Assembly (NCBI RefSeq): GCF_027886425.1
Contig: NZ_CP115671.1
Coordinates: 1,550,001 to 1,614,000, forward strand
Direction: 5' to 3'
DNA length: 64,000 nucleotides
DNA from: Brevundimonas vesicularis
Lineage (GTDB): Bacteria > Pseudomonadota > Alphaproteobacteria > Caulobacterales > Caulobacteraceae
The position numbers and the translations under genes were made by a program. Within the stretch, counting starts at the first letter, position 1; each line of letters starts with the position of its first letter. The notes below the pieces were generated by a model. That model saw only the letters and a list, made by a program, of their open reading frames with translations. It did not search any database and was not told the origin of the DNA. Below are positions 1-7,950 of the stretch, in pieces.

Positions 1-1
1 G

Positions 2-616
2 GTGAGGGGGCCGACGCCGCCGCCCGTGGTCGAGCCGACGCCGTTCGAGGTCGTGCTCTACGATCTGCCGCCGCCGATTTCCAACGAACCCCCGGCGCCC
101 GAAACCGGCGGCGGCGCGCCCGCTGCACCATCCGTCATTCACACGCCGCCGCCTCCGCCCAAGGAACGCCCCCGCGAAGTTCCCGCGCCTCCCGTCAAGG
201 CGCCGGCGCCCGCGCCCGTCGTCGGGGTCGCGCCGGCGCCATCGCCGCAACCCGGCTTCGGCCAGGGCGGGCAGGGGACAGGCAGCGGATCCGGCGTCGG
301 CTCTGGATCCGGCCCGGGCAGCGGCTCGACCGGACCGCGTCTGGTCACAGGTCCCACCATCGGCCAGATCCGAGCCAACCACCCGCCGGGCGCCCGCAGC
401 CGTTACGGCCGGGTCGAACTGTCCTGCGTCATTCGCTTGGACAGCCGGCTAAACGGTTGCCGCGTCGTTCAAGAGACGCCCCCCGGCTTGGGCTTCGGCG
501 CGGCCGGCTTGCAGGTGTCGGGCTATTTCCGCTTCCAGCCGCCAACCGAAGACGGTCGGCCGGTGGAGGGCCAGAGGGTAACGGTCGGCGTCGATTTCGG
601 CCGCCCGCCACGCTGA
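2..616 (+). CDS. TonB-like energy transducer, 5' end cut by window
   Basis: C-terminal part of a periplasm-spanning TonB-like protein; the reading frame is open to the first base, so the cytoplasmic N-terminus and membrane anchor lie outside the window. What is visible: a Pro-rich stretch (about residues 5-82), a Gly/Ser linker (about 85-112), and a C-terminal domain (about 118-204) with the TonB pattern of a YGRVEL strand, two cysteines (142 and 153), a GFG-AA turn and a final PVEGQRVTV strand. The GTG at position 2 is only the first available start and is probably not the real one. TonB proteins pass proton-motive energy to outer-membrane receptors. It is unusual directly before rpsM, where adk is the common neighbour. 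Confidence 0.7.
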   Translation: MRGPTPPPVVEPTPFEVVLYDLPPPISNEPPAPETGGGAPAAPSVIHTPPPPPKERPREVPAPPVKAPAPAPVVGVAPAPSPQPGFGQGGQGTGSGSGVGSGSGPGSGSTGPRLVTGPTIGQIRANHPPGARSRYGRVELSCVIRLDSRLNGCRVVQETPPGLGFGAAGLQVSGYFRFQPPTEDGRPVEGQRVTVGVDFGRPPR

Positions 617-640
617 AGCGGTGCCGCGCGGGAGCGGATG

Positions 641-668
641 TTGACGCCCGGTGAATCATCTGTATAAG
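641..668 (+). promoter_or_regulatory. Sigma-70-like promoter of the rpsM operon
   Basis: TTGACG at 641-646 and TATAAG at 663-668 are separated by 16 bases, close to the housekeeping consensus and placed upstream of the ribosomal genes. The expected start of transcription is about 675. Seen in sequence; activity is inferred. Confidence 0.6.
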
Positions 669-717
669 GGCGCCTTCCCGCGAAGGGCGCCACGCTCCTG
701 GTTTGTTAACCGGAGCG
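669..717 (+). promoter_or_regulatory. Two stem-loops between the TonB-like gene and rpsM
   Basis: The first dyad pairs GGCGCC (669-674) with GGCGCC (686-691), with TTC/GAA inside. The second pairs CGCTCC-t-GGTT (693-703) with AACCGGAGCG (708-717) around a TGTT loop and is followed by TTTGTTG. The second resembles a factor-independent terminator. It could end the upstream transcription unit or act as an attenuator or ribosomal-protein binding site in the rpsM leader. Confidence 0.5.
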
Positions 718-754
718 TTTGTTGCGTCTGACTAACGCGTATCTGGAGAATTTC

Positions 755-1123
755 GTGGCCCGTATTGCTGGCGTCAACATCCCGACCAACAAGCGCGTAG
801 AGATCGCGCTTCAGTATATCCATGGCATCGGTCCCGCCGCCGCCAAGGACATCACCGAAAAGGTGGGCATCGAGCCCGCTCGCCGGGTGAACCAGCTGAC
901 GGACGCCGAAGTCCTGTCGATCCGCGAAACGATCGACAAGGATCACACCGTCGAGGGCGACCTGCGCCGCGAGACGTCGATGAACATCAAGCGTCTGATG
1001 GATCTGGCCTGCTACCGCGGCCTGCGTCACCGTAAGGGCCTGCCGGTCCGCGGTCAGCGCACTCACACGAACGCCCGCACCCGCAAGGGTCCCGCCAAGC
1101 CGATCGCCGGCAAGAAGAAGTAA
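755..1123 (+). CDS. rpsM: 30S ribosomal protein S13
   Basis: Head protein of the small ribosomal subunit that contacts the P-site tRNA and the 50S bridge. The protein begins [14 protein letters not shown] and ends in the basic [12 protein letters not shown] tail; 122 residues is the normal length. The start is the GTG at 755, preceded by GGAGA about six bases upstream; a TTG 36 bases earlier would add twelve residues not seen in the family. First gene of the rpsM-rpsK-rpoA-rplQ group, nine bases before rpsK. Confidence 0.97.
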   Translation: MARIAGVNIPTNKRVEIALQYIHGIGPAAAKDITEKVGIEPARRVNQLTDAEVLSIRETIDKDHTVEGDLRRETSMNIKRLMDLACYRGLRHRKGLPVRGQRTHTNARTRKGPAKPIAGKKK

Positions 1124-1132
1124 GACAGACAC

Positions 1133-1522
1133 ATGGCCAAGGAACCGGGTCGCGTAAAGAAGCGCGAGCGCAAGAACATCACCTCGGGCGTCGCCCACGT
1201 GAATGCTTCGTTCAACAACACCATGATCACGATCACCGATGCCCAGGGCAACGCGATCTCGTGGTCTTCGGCGGGTCACATGGGCTTCAAGGGTTCGCGT
1301 AAGTCGACCCCTTACGCCGCTCAGATGGCTGCGGAAGACGCTGGCAAGAAGGCCCAGGAACACGGCGTGAAGACGCTGGAAGTGAACGTCTCGGGTCCGG
1401 GCTCCGGCCGTGAATCGGCCCTGCGCGCGCTGCAGTCGGTCGGTCTGACGATCACGACCATCCGCGACGTCACGCCGATGCCGCACAATGGTTGCCGTCC
1501 GCCCAAGCGTCGTCGCGTCTAA
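1133..1522 (+). CDS. rpsK: 30S ribosomal protein S11
   Basis: Platform protein of the small subunit, lying near the mRNA exit with S7 and S18. It shows the family core ([28 protein letters not shown]) and the conserved C-terminus [11 protein letters not shown]; 129 residues is typical. It sits nine bases after rpsM and 93 bases before rpoA, and is almost certainly co-transcribed with both. Confidence 0.97.
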   Translation: MAKEPGRVKKRERKNITSGVAHVNASFNNTMITITDAQGNAISWSSAGHMGFKGSRKSTPYAAQMAAEDAGKKAQEHGVKTLEVNVSGPGSGRESALRALQSVGLTITTIRDVTPMPHNGCRPPKRRRV

Positions 1523-1615
1523 GCGATAGCGTTCTAAGGCACCCCCAATCTCCGTCCGCTCCATCATGGCCTCGTCGACAAGGCCGGAGCAGGCGAAACC
1601 CGTTCGAGGGACAAA

Positions 1616-2635
1616 ATGATCGAAAGAAACTGGCAAGAGCTGATCCGTCCCGAGAAGCCGCAGATCGAGATCGGTTCCGACGCCCAGCGCAAGGCGCGCC
1701 TGGTGGCCGAACCCCTCGAGCGTGGCTTCGGCGTGACGCTCGGCAACGCGCTCCGTCGCGTTCTGCTGTCCTCGCTGCAAGGCGCGGCCGTCACGGCCAT
1801 CCAGATCGACGGCGTCGTTCATGAATTCTCGTCGCTGGAAGGCGTGCGCGAAGACGTGGTCGACATCGTCCTGAACATCAAGCAACTGGCGCTGCGCATG
1901 CACGCCGAAGGCCCCAAGCGCATGACCTTGCGCGCCACGGGCCCCGGTCCGGTGACGGCCGGCCAGATCGACGTGCCGGCGGACATCGAGGTTCTGAACC
2001 CCGACCACGTCATCTGCACGCTGGACGACGGCGCATCGGTGCGCATGGAACTGACTGTCCAGAACGGCAAGGGCTACGTCGCCGCCGAGCTGAACCGTCC
2101 AGAAGATGCGCCGATCGGCCTGATCGCCGTCGACGCCCTGTATTCGCCGGTCAAGAAGGTGGCTTACCGCGTCGAGCCGACCCGTCAGGGTCAGTCGCTG
2201 GACTACGATAAGCTGTTGCTGGAAGTCGAAACCAACGGTGCGGTCACGCCGGTTGACGCTGTGGCTTACGCCGCGCGCATCCTGCAGGACCAGCTCCAGA
2301 TCTTCATCACCTTCGAAGAGCCCAAGAAGGCTGTCGAGCAGTCGGACGGCAAGCCCGACCTGCCCTTCAACCCGGCGCTGTTGAAAAAGGTGGACGAGCT
2401 GGAACTGTCGGTTCGTTCGGCCAACTGCCTGAAGAACGACAACATCGTCTACATCGGCGACCTGATCCAGAAGACCGAGGGCGAAATGCTTCGCACCCCG
2501 AACTTCGGCCGCAAGTCGTTGAACGAGATCAAGGAAGTTCTCACGACGATGGGCCTCAGCCTCGGCATGGACGTGCCGAACTGGCCGCCCGAAAACATCG
2601 AAGATCTGGCCAAGAAGTTCGACGACCAGATCTAA
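1616..2635 (+). CDS. rpoA: DNA-directed RNA polymerase subunit alpha
   Basis: Alpha subunit, which nucleates polymerase assembly through its N-terminal domain and contacts activators and UP elements through its C-terminal domain. Visible: the N-terminal assembly domain (about 1-230, with [18 protein letters not shown]), a linker, and the helix-hairpin-helix C-terminal domain (about 250-315, [15 protein letters not shown] and [14 protein letters not shown]). Length 339 is typical. Start ATG with GAGGGAC upstream. Standard position between rpsK and rplQ. Confidence 0.98.
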   Translation: MIERNWQELIRPEKPQIEIGSDAQRKARLVAEPLERGFGVTLGNALRRVLLSSLQGAAVTAIQIDGVVHEFSSLEGVREDVVDIVLNIKQLALRMHAEGPKRMTLRATGPGPVTAGQIDVPADIEVLNPDHVICTLDDGASVRMELTVQNGKGYVAAELNRPEDAPIGLIAVDALYSPVKKVAYRVEPTRQGQSLDYDKLLLEVETNGAVTPVDAVAYAARILQDQLQIFITFEEPKKAVEQSDGKPDLPFNPALLKKVDELELSVRSANCLKNDNIVYIGDLIQKTEGEMLRTPNFGRKSLNEIKEVLTTMGLSLGMDVPNWPPENIEDLAKKFDDQI

Positions 2636-2739
2636 GTTCAACCCTCCGCCCGTCTCCTTCGGGAGAATGTCGGGGCGGTTAGAAGATTACGGTTCCAGGT
2701 CCGATTGAGGATACCGGTTCCGGAGTAGGAGAGACCCAG

Positions 2740-3159
2740 ATGCGCCACGGCGCCGCCCATCGTAAACTCGGTCGCACGAGCAGCCACCGCACCGCCATGT
2801 TCGCCAACATGGCCGCCTCGCTGATCAAGCACGAGCAGATCACCACGACCCTGCCCAAGGCGAAGGAACTGCGTCCCTTCGTCGAGAAGCTGGTCACCCT
2901 CGCCAAGAAGGGCGACCTGCACGCGCGTCGTCAGGCCATCAGCCAGGTCCGGGACGTGCCGCAAGTCGGCAAGCTGTTCGAAACGCTTGGCCCGCGCTAC
3001 AGCGAGCGTAACGGCGGCTATATCCGCATCATGAAGGCCGGCTTCCGCCACGGCGACAACGCCCCGATGGCCGTCATCGAGTTCGTCGATCGCGACGTCG
3101 AAGCCAAGGGTAAGGACTCCGGTCCGGTCCTGGCCTTCGAAGGCAACGACGAAGACTGA
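2740..3159 (+). CDS. rplQ: 50S ribosomal protein L17
   Basis: Large-subunit protein near the tunnel exit. It begins with the highly conserved [17 protein letters not shown] and has the family core ([20 protein letters not shown]); 139 residues fits the alphaproteobacterial form with a short C-terminal extension. Strong Shine-Dalgarno (AGGAGAG) in front of the ATG. The 104-base gap from rpoA contains a small TCTCC-TTC-GGGAGA stem-loop. Last gene of the operon, followed by a clear terminator. Confidence 0.97.
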   Translation: MRHGAAHRKLGRTSSHRTAMFANMAASLIKHEQITTTLPKAKELRPFVEKLVTLAKKGDLHARRQAISQVRDVPQVGKLFETLGPRYSERNGGYIRIMKAGFRHGDNAPMAVIEFVDRDVEAKGKDSGPVLAFEGNDED

Positions 3160-3185
3160 GATTTGGTCGTTTGACCAAACGCCGG

Positions 3186-3217
3186 AAGGGCGGTCGGAGC
3201 GATCCGACCGCCCTTTT
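3186..3217 (+). terminator. Rho-independent terminator after rplQ
   Basis: A perfect 13-bp stem (AAGGGCGGTCGGA, 3186-3198, pairing with 3203-3215) with a GCGA tetraloop, ending in a TTTT run. It closes the ribosomal operon 26 bases after the rplQ stop. Confidence 0.9.
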
Positions 3218-3248
3218 GCTTTGCGTGGAAACCGGACATGAGGGGTGA

Positions 3249-3707
3249 ATGACTGGCGCCATCGTCGATTTCCGTTTCGATCACGCCGCCGCCTGGGCGC
3301 AGTTGAACACCGCCTGGCTAGTCGAGGGCGGCTTCACCATCGAAGCCAAGGATCGGCTGGCTATCGATGATCCGCAGGGCGTGTTCCTGGACAAGGGCGG
3401 GCGCATCTTCATCGCTGAGAAGGATGGTGAGGCCATGGGCTGTTGCGCCATGGTCCCGACCGACGACGGGGTGGAGGTCTGCAAGATGACGGTCACGCCC
3501 GCCGCGCGCGGCCTGGGGCTGGCGCGACGCCTGCTGGACGCCTGCGAAGCGGCGGCGCGGGAAATGGGCGCCGCCCGGCTCTATCTGGAAACCAATAGCG
3601 CCCTCAAGCCCGCGATCGCTCTGTATGAAGGCGCCGGCTTCCTGCATCTGCCGCCACGGCCCACGCCCTATGCGCGCGCGGACGTCTTCATGGAGAAACG
3701 GCTTTAG
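3249..3707 (+). CDS. GNAT family N-acetyltransferase
   Basis: Acetyl-CoA-dependent acetyltransferase of the single-domain GNAT fold. Motif A is visible as CKMTVTPAARGLGLARRLL, with the acetyl-CoA pyrophosphate loop RGLGLA at residues 87-92, followed by the motif B helix and ALYEGAGF. Length 152 is normal for the fold. The start ATG has AGGGG just upstream. It lies alone after the ribosomal operon terminator and its stop overlaps the stop of a small opposite-strand gene. Substrate not predictable. Confidence 0.85.
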   Translation: MTGAIVDFRFDHAAAWAQLNTAWLVEGGFTIEAKDRLAIDDPQGVFLDKGGRIFIAEKDGEAMGCCAMVPTDDGVEVCKMTVTPAARGLGLARRLLDACEAAAREMGAARLYLETNSALKPAIALYEGAGFLHLPPRPTPYARADVFMEKRL

Positions 3708-3823
3708 CCGTCCCAGAACGCGGCGATCGCCATGCTCCATATGAGCAGAATGCACAGGCCGTAGGTGATCTGATCCTGAAGCGAGCGGCGTGGTGGTTCG
3801 GGCGGTGGGTTCGGAAGCGGCAT
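3704..3823 (-). CDS. Possible 39-residue single-pass membrane protein
   Basis: A short frame with a Pro-rich N-terminus (MPLPNPPPEPPRRS), then a hydrophobic segment at about residues 20-36 (YGLCILLIWSMAIAAFW) with Arg/Gln residues before it, as expected for one membrane helix with the N-terminus inside. Its stop overlaps the acetyltransferase stop tail to tail. No good Shine-Dalgarno is visible and no family is recognised. The compact layout and helix favour a real small protein, but chance cannot be excluded. Confidence 0.4.
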   Translation of the reverse strand: MPLPNPPPEPPRRSLQDQITYGLCILLIWSMAIAAFWDG

Positions 3824-3896
3824 CGTCAAGCTTGAAGCCGATAGGCGACGACGGCGAAATCGATTAAGCGGGTGGAGGTCTGTGAGGGGAGGTCAC

Positions 3897-4814
3897 ATGT
3901 CGGGTCGCGCGCCGCCGCCGCTGAATGCGCTGCGAACCTTCGAGGTGTTCGCTCGGCACGGCAGCATGACCCGTGCATCAGCCGAGTTGTGTGTCACCCA
4001 CGGGGCGGTCAGCCGTCAGATCGCGGCGCTGCAGGCCTCACTGGGCGTGGCTCTGGTGACCGGGCCACGCCATGCGCTGACGCTGACCGAGACTGGGGCA
4101 AAGCTGGCCGAGGGCCTGACGCCAGCGTTTAGCGCGATCATGGATGCGGTCGAGGCCGCGCGGCAGGGCGCGGTGCGGGAGATCGAGATTTCCTGTCTGG
4201 GCACCTTCGCCTTGAAATGGCTGATCCCGCGCTTGCCGTCATTTCTGGAGGTGCATCCTGACGTGCGCGTTAGGCTGTCGGAATCTTATGCGCCGGTCGA
4301 TTATCGGCGCGATCGTTTCGACGGCGCCATCCGCATCGTGGAGCCTGATCAGGTCCATGTGCGAACCGAAGCGACGCCCTTCTTGGCTCAACATCAGGGA
4401 CCGGTCGGATCGCCATCCATGGTGGCTCAACTGCCAACGATAGAAGCCTTAGCCAGCGCGCCGCGGCTGCATTCGGCGACCTTCCGTCGGGCGTGGTCGG
4501 TCTGGGCTGAACTGGCCGGCGTGACCCTGCCGCCGGCGGCGATGGAGCGAGAATTCGCGCACAATCATTCGCTGGTGGAGGCGGCGATCGCTGGATTGGG
4601 CGTGGGGATTGCGCCCTGGGCTTTCGTGGCGCCAGACGTGATGGCCGGTCGGTTGGCCGCGCCGTTCGGCTTTGTCGAGCGGCCGTCCCGGTTCGTTTTT
4701 CTGCGGCCGGAAGGCCGCAAGGACGCGGCGGTAGACGCCTTCCGCGACTGGCTGGTTGCGGAAGGCGCGCGCAGTCCTTCGCCGCCTATTCCTTGGACAA
4801 ATCCTGGCGGTTGA
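3897..4814 (+). CDS. LysR-type transcriptional regulator, GcvA/AmpR-like
   Basis: DNA-binding regulator: winged helix-turn-helix in the first 65 residues (PPLNALRTFEVFARHGSMTRA, then TLTETGAKL) and a substrate-binding effector domain behind it. The PPLNALRTFE start is typical of the GcvA/AmpR branch. The ATG at 3897 is chosen because AGGGGAGG stands five bases before it; a GTG 15 bases earlier is less likely. 305 residues is normal. Its last 29 bases overlap the end of the convergent permease gene, and it has no divergent partner to suggest its target. Confidence 0.85.
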   Translation: MSGRAPPPLNALRTFEVFARHGSMTRASAELCVTHGAVSRQIAALQASLGVALVTGPRHALTLTETGAKLAEGLTPAFSAIMDAVEAARQGAVREIEISCLGTFALKWLIPRLPSFLEVHPDVRVRLSESYAPVDYRRDRFDGAIRIVEPDQVHVRTEATPFLAQHQGPVGSPSMVAQLPTIEALASAPRLHSATFRRAWSVWAELAGVTLPPAAMEREFAHNHSLVEAAIAGLGVGIAPWAFVAPDVMAGRLAAPFGFVERPSRFVFLRPEGRKDAAVDAFRDWLVAEGARSPSPPIPWTNPGG

Positions 4815-5643
4815 ACCAGGCGACGGCGGCGGCGAAGGGGACGCCGATCCAGAGGGCCAGGCTGAGCACGCCTTTGAGTCGGGCATGGTCTGGCAGTTGC
4901 GCCGCCGATGCGCCGCCCTCGATGGCGGCCTTCAGCAGGTCGGTGGCCATGCCGGGTGACAGCAGAGGCAGAAGCCAGCCGTCTGGCGTCACGCCCATCG
5001 GCAGCAGCAGTTGGGGCAGGAAGAACTGGGCCACGCCGATCACCAGCGGCGCAAACAGGGCCGCCAACAACGAGCGCGTCACCACGGCCGCCAGGAGGCC
5101 GAGCATGGTGAACTGCAGGATGCGCGCCCAGGACGTAAGGGTCAGAAGGCCGAAGTCCGCCGCCGCTTCGCCGTTCATCGAGAAGGTGAGGGGGCGGCCG
5201 AACACCGCCGCCTGGATCACACTGGCGATCACGTCGGAGATCAGGGCGGCGATGGTCGCCAGCACGATCACCAGACCCACCACCGCGACCTTGCCGGTCA
5301 GCAGGTTCGGCCGGGTGTTGCGCGCGCTGATCAGCCGCCAGGTTTCCCAGCGGTAGTCGCCGGCGTAGATCGTCGCCGCGCCGATCAGGACGAACATCAG
5401 GATGGCCGGATTGGCGAAGTCGCCCGCGCTCTTGACCAGGGCCATCCCCAGATCGAGCGGGCCGCCCTTCATCATGTCCGGCGGCAGCTTGCCCGCCAGT
5501 TTCGCCTCATTGGCCTTGGCGACGACGAAGCCCAGGGTGGCGAGGATTACACCCATGATCGGGATGAACAGCACGCTCCAGAACAGGGCGGTGCGGTTCT
5601 TGGATAGGCGGTAGGTTTCGGAACGGATCGCGTCAGCTAGCAC
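4786..5643 (-). CDS. ABC transporter permease, ABC-2 type
   Basis: Membrane half of an ABC exporter of the ABC-2 type. About six hydrophobic segments are visible, for example at residues 22-44, 78-98, 118-140, 170-190, 195-225 and 260-277. It begins LADAIRSETYRLSKNRTALF, as in permeases of ATPase-plus-permease pairs related to antibiotic or multidrug export. Its start overlaps the ATPase gene by 11 bases, so the two are translationally coupled. Its 3' end overlaps the LysR gene. Substrate unknown. Confidence 0.8.
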   Translation of the reverse strand: MLADAIRSETYRLSKNRTALFWSVLFIPIMGVILATLGFVVAKANEAKLAGKLPPDMMKGGPLDLGMALVKSAGDFANPAILMFVLIGAATIYAGDYRWETWRLISARNTRPNLLTGKVAVVGLVIVLATIAALISDVIASVIQAAVFGRPLTFSMNGEAAADFGLLTLTSWARILQFTMLGLLAAVVTRSLLAALFAPLVIGVAQFFLPQLLLPMGVTPDGWLLPLLSPGMATDLLKAAIEGGASAAQLPDHARLKGVLSLALWIGVPFAAAVAWFNRQDLSKE

Positions 5644-6544
5644 GGTTTTGCTCCTGCACGCCGGTCCAGCCGGTTTCGCTCATGAAGACGTCTTCCAGGT
5701 CCGCGCCGATCCAGCGGGCCTCTTCGATATCGACTCCGCCCTCGACCAGAGCCTTGATGGCGGCGGCGGCTTCGCTACGCGGCACGGCGGCCACAAGTGC
5801 ATCGCCCTCCAGCGTCGCGCGCTCGCCCAGCACGGACATGGCCTTCGCCAACGGCGTGACCGACAGGCGCAGACGCTCGCCCGAGGCGGTCAGATCGGAG
5901 ACGCGGCCCTCGGTGATCACCTTGCCCTTGTTGAAGATGGCGACGCGGTCGCAGACGCGCTGGACCTCCTGAAGCTGGTGGCTGGCCAGGATGACCGTCA
6001 CCCCGTCGTGGTCGGCCAGGCTGCGGATCAGGGCGCGCATCTCCTGGATGCCGGGCGGATCCATGCCGCTGGTCGGTTCATCCAGGATGACCAGGTCCGG
6101 CTTGGTCATCAGGGCGGCGGCGACGCCCAGGCGTTGCAGCATGCCGACGGAAAAACCCTTCACGCGGCGATTGGCGGCCTCGGTCAGGCCGACGCGTTGC
6201 AGCCAGTTGTCGATCTCGGCCGAGGACACGCCGCCATGGGCGCGGGCCAGCCATTCCAGCACCTGGCGGGCGGTCATGAACGGCGGAAAGCGCGGCGTCT
6301 CGATCATCGAGCCCATGCGCCGCATCGAGGCCGGATCGCCGATCCGACCGCCCATCACAGTGGCCTCGCCCTCGGTCGGACGAATCAGACCCAACAGGGT
6401 GCGAAACAGCGTCGATTTGCCCGCACCATTGGGCCCCAGAATGCCGTAGACCCCGCCGCGCGGGATCGACAAGGTCAGGCCGTCCAAGGCCTTTACCGTC
6501 CCGTAGGTCTTGGTCAGGCCGCGAATGTCGATGACGGTTTCCAT
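5633..6544 (-). CDS. ABC transporter ATP-binding protein
   Basis: Nucleotide-binding half of the exporter. Walker A is GPNGAGKST at residues 37-45, the signature region is FSVGM (131-135, a divergent form of LSGGQ), Walker B is LVILDEP at 151-157, and the switch histidine is in LASHQLQEV. A C-terminal extension of about 80 residues is typical of the CcmA/NatA-like group. First gene of the pair; the promoter must lie in the 99-base gap shared with the divergent phosphodiesterase gene. Confidence 0.88.
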   Translation of the reverse strand: METVIDIRGLTKTYGTVKALDGLTLSIPRGGVYGILGPNGAGKSTLFRTLLGLIRPTEGEATVMGGRIGDPASMRRMGSMIETPRFPPFMTARQVLEWLARAHGGVSSAEIDNWLQRVGLTEAANRRVKGFSVGMLQRLGVAAALMTKPDLVILDEPTSGMDPPGIQEMRALIRSLADHDGVTVILASHQLQEVQRVCDRVAIFNKGKVITEGRVSDLTASGERLRLSVTPLAKAMSVLGERATLEGDALVAAVPRSEAAAAIKALVEGGVDIEEARWIGADLEDVFMSETGWTGVQEQNRAS

Positions 6545-6643
6545 ACGTCAAGCTTGGCGAGTGAACGCCGGTCGCACAAGCCGTCGCGTGGCTGTCGTCC
6601 ATTAAGTTTAGGCAATGGTTCAGTGTCGCCTTGGAGTAAGTTC

Positions 6644-7888
6644 ATGTCTCGTTTCGTCGCCGCCAGCCTGGCCGTGGCAGCCGCCTTCGCCGTCGCGTCC
6701 TGCGCCGGGGCCCCGCAACCCGCCCGTACATCGCTGGTTGTCGAGCAGTCCACGCAGACGACCCGTCCCGATCTGGTCATCCTGGTGTCGATCGACGGCT
6801 TCTCGCCGGACTATCTGGGCAAGGGGCAGACGCCGGTGCTGGATGGACTGGTCGCCGGCGGCGCGTTCGGACCGATGCGGCCGTCGTTCCCCAGCGTGAC
6901 CTTCCCCAACCACTATACGCTGGTGACGGGACTGCACCCGGACCATCACGGGGTGGTCGGCAACCGGTTCACCGACGCGCAACTGGGCGCCTTCACCATG
7001 GCCAGCAAGGAAAGCGGCTTCTGGGATCAGGGCGAGCCGATCTGGGTCACGGCCGAAAAGGCCGGCGTGCGCACCGGCACCATGTTCTGGCCGGGATCGG
7101 AGGTCCAGATCCAAGGCGTACGGCCCAGCCAGTGGGCGCCGTTCGACCAGGGAATGCCGGGCGACGCGCGCGTGGATCGTCTGCTGTCGTGGCTGGACTT
7201 GCCGTTGGATCAGCGACCGAAGCTGGAGACACTGTATTTCGACATCGTCGACACGGCCGGTCATCGCAACGGCCCCGATGCGCCCGAAACGCGCGCCGCC
7301 GCCGCATCGGTCGACGCCTCGATGGGACGGTTGATCGAGGGGCTGAAGGCGAAGGGTCTTTATGATCGCACCATGCTGGTCGTGGTGTCGGACCACGGCA
7401 TGGCCGCGACCTCGCCGGATCGGGTCGTGTGGATCGACGACATCATCGACCCGGCGGCGCTGAAGATCGGCTATGGCGGCGCGGTCCTGACCGCCGATCC
7501 GGCGCCGGGCCGGGAGGCCGAGGTGCAGCAGAAGCTGGTCGGGCGCCATCCGAATATGGAATGCTGGAATAAGGCCGATGTGCCGGCGCGGCTGGTCTAT
7601 GGCTCCAACCCCCGGGTGGCGCAGATCGTCTGTCTGGTCGAAACCGGCTGGCTGACGGCGACGCGCGATCGGCCGGTGACGCGGGCGGGGGGCGCCCACG
7701 GTTATGACAATCAGGCGCCGGAGATGGCGGCGATCCTCATCGCCCATGGGCCGGGCGTGGTCGCCGGGCGTCGGCTGACCGATCTGGACAGTGTTGATGT
7801 GCAGCCCTTCCTGACGCGGATGCTCGGGATCGTGGGGCCGGCCGGCGACGGGCGGGCGCAAGACACCTTGCCCGTCACCATGCCCTGA
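6644..7888 (+). CDS. Ectonucleotide pyrophosphatase/phosphodiesterase-like lipoprotein
   Basis: Alkaline-phosphatase-superfamily enzyme of the ENPP type, expected to hydrolyse phosphodiester or pyrophosphate bonds in the periplasm. A signal peptide ends in a lipobox with Cys20. Metal ligands and nucleophile are visible: Asp51 (VSIDGFS), Thr86 in SVTFPNHY, then VDTAGHRNGPD, VSDHGMA and GAHGYDN. Start ATG 6644 has GGAG eight bases upstream and gives 414 residues. The same frame stays open far upstream, but that part is antisense to the ABC gene. The TPR gene follows 62 bases later. Confidence 0.87.
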   Translation: MSRFVAASLAVAAAFAVASCAGAPQPARTSLVVEQSTQTTRPDLVILVSIDGFSPDYLGKGQTPVLDGLVAGGAFGPMRPSFPSVTFPNHYTLVTGLHPDHHGVVGNRFTDAQLGAFTMASKESGFWDQGEPIWVTAEKAGVRTGTMFWPGSEVQIQGVRPSQWAPFDQGMPGDARVDRLLSWLDLPLDQRPKLETLYFDIVDTAGHRNGPDAPETRAAAASVDASMGRLIEGLKAKGLYDRTMLVVVSDHGMAATSPDRVVWIDDIIDPAALKIGYGGAVLTADPAPGREAEVQQKLVGRHPNMECWNKADVPARLVYGSNPRVAQIVCLVETGWLTATRDRPVTRAGGAHGYDNQAPEMAAILIAHGPGVVAGRRLTDLDSVDVQPFLTRMLGIVGPAGDGRAQDTLPVTMP

Positions 7889-7950
7889 CGGGGTGATTGG
7901 CGAGCCGACGATTTGAGCGCACACTGGTCACCAGAGGGAGAGGGGCGAAG

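Noticed and set aside
656..2641. 661-codon open frame antisense to rpsM-rpsK-rpoA
   Set aside because: It is the mirror of the codon bias of three certain genes; the product has no recognisable domain.
5648..6643. Apparent 332-codon N-terminal extension of the phosphodiesterase
   Set aside because: It lies antisense to the ABC ATPase gene; the true start at 6644 has a Shine-Dalgarno and a lipoprotein signal.
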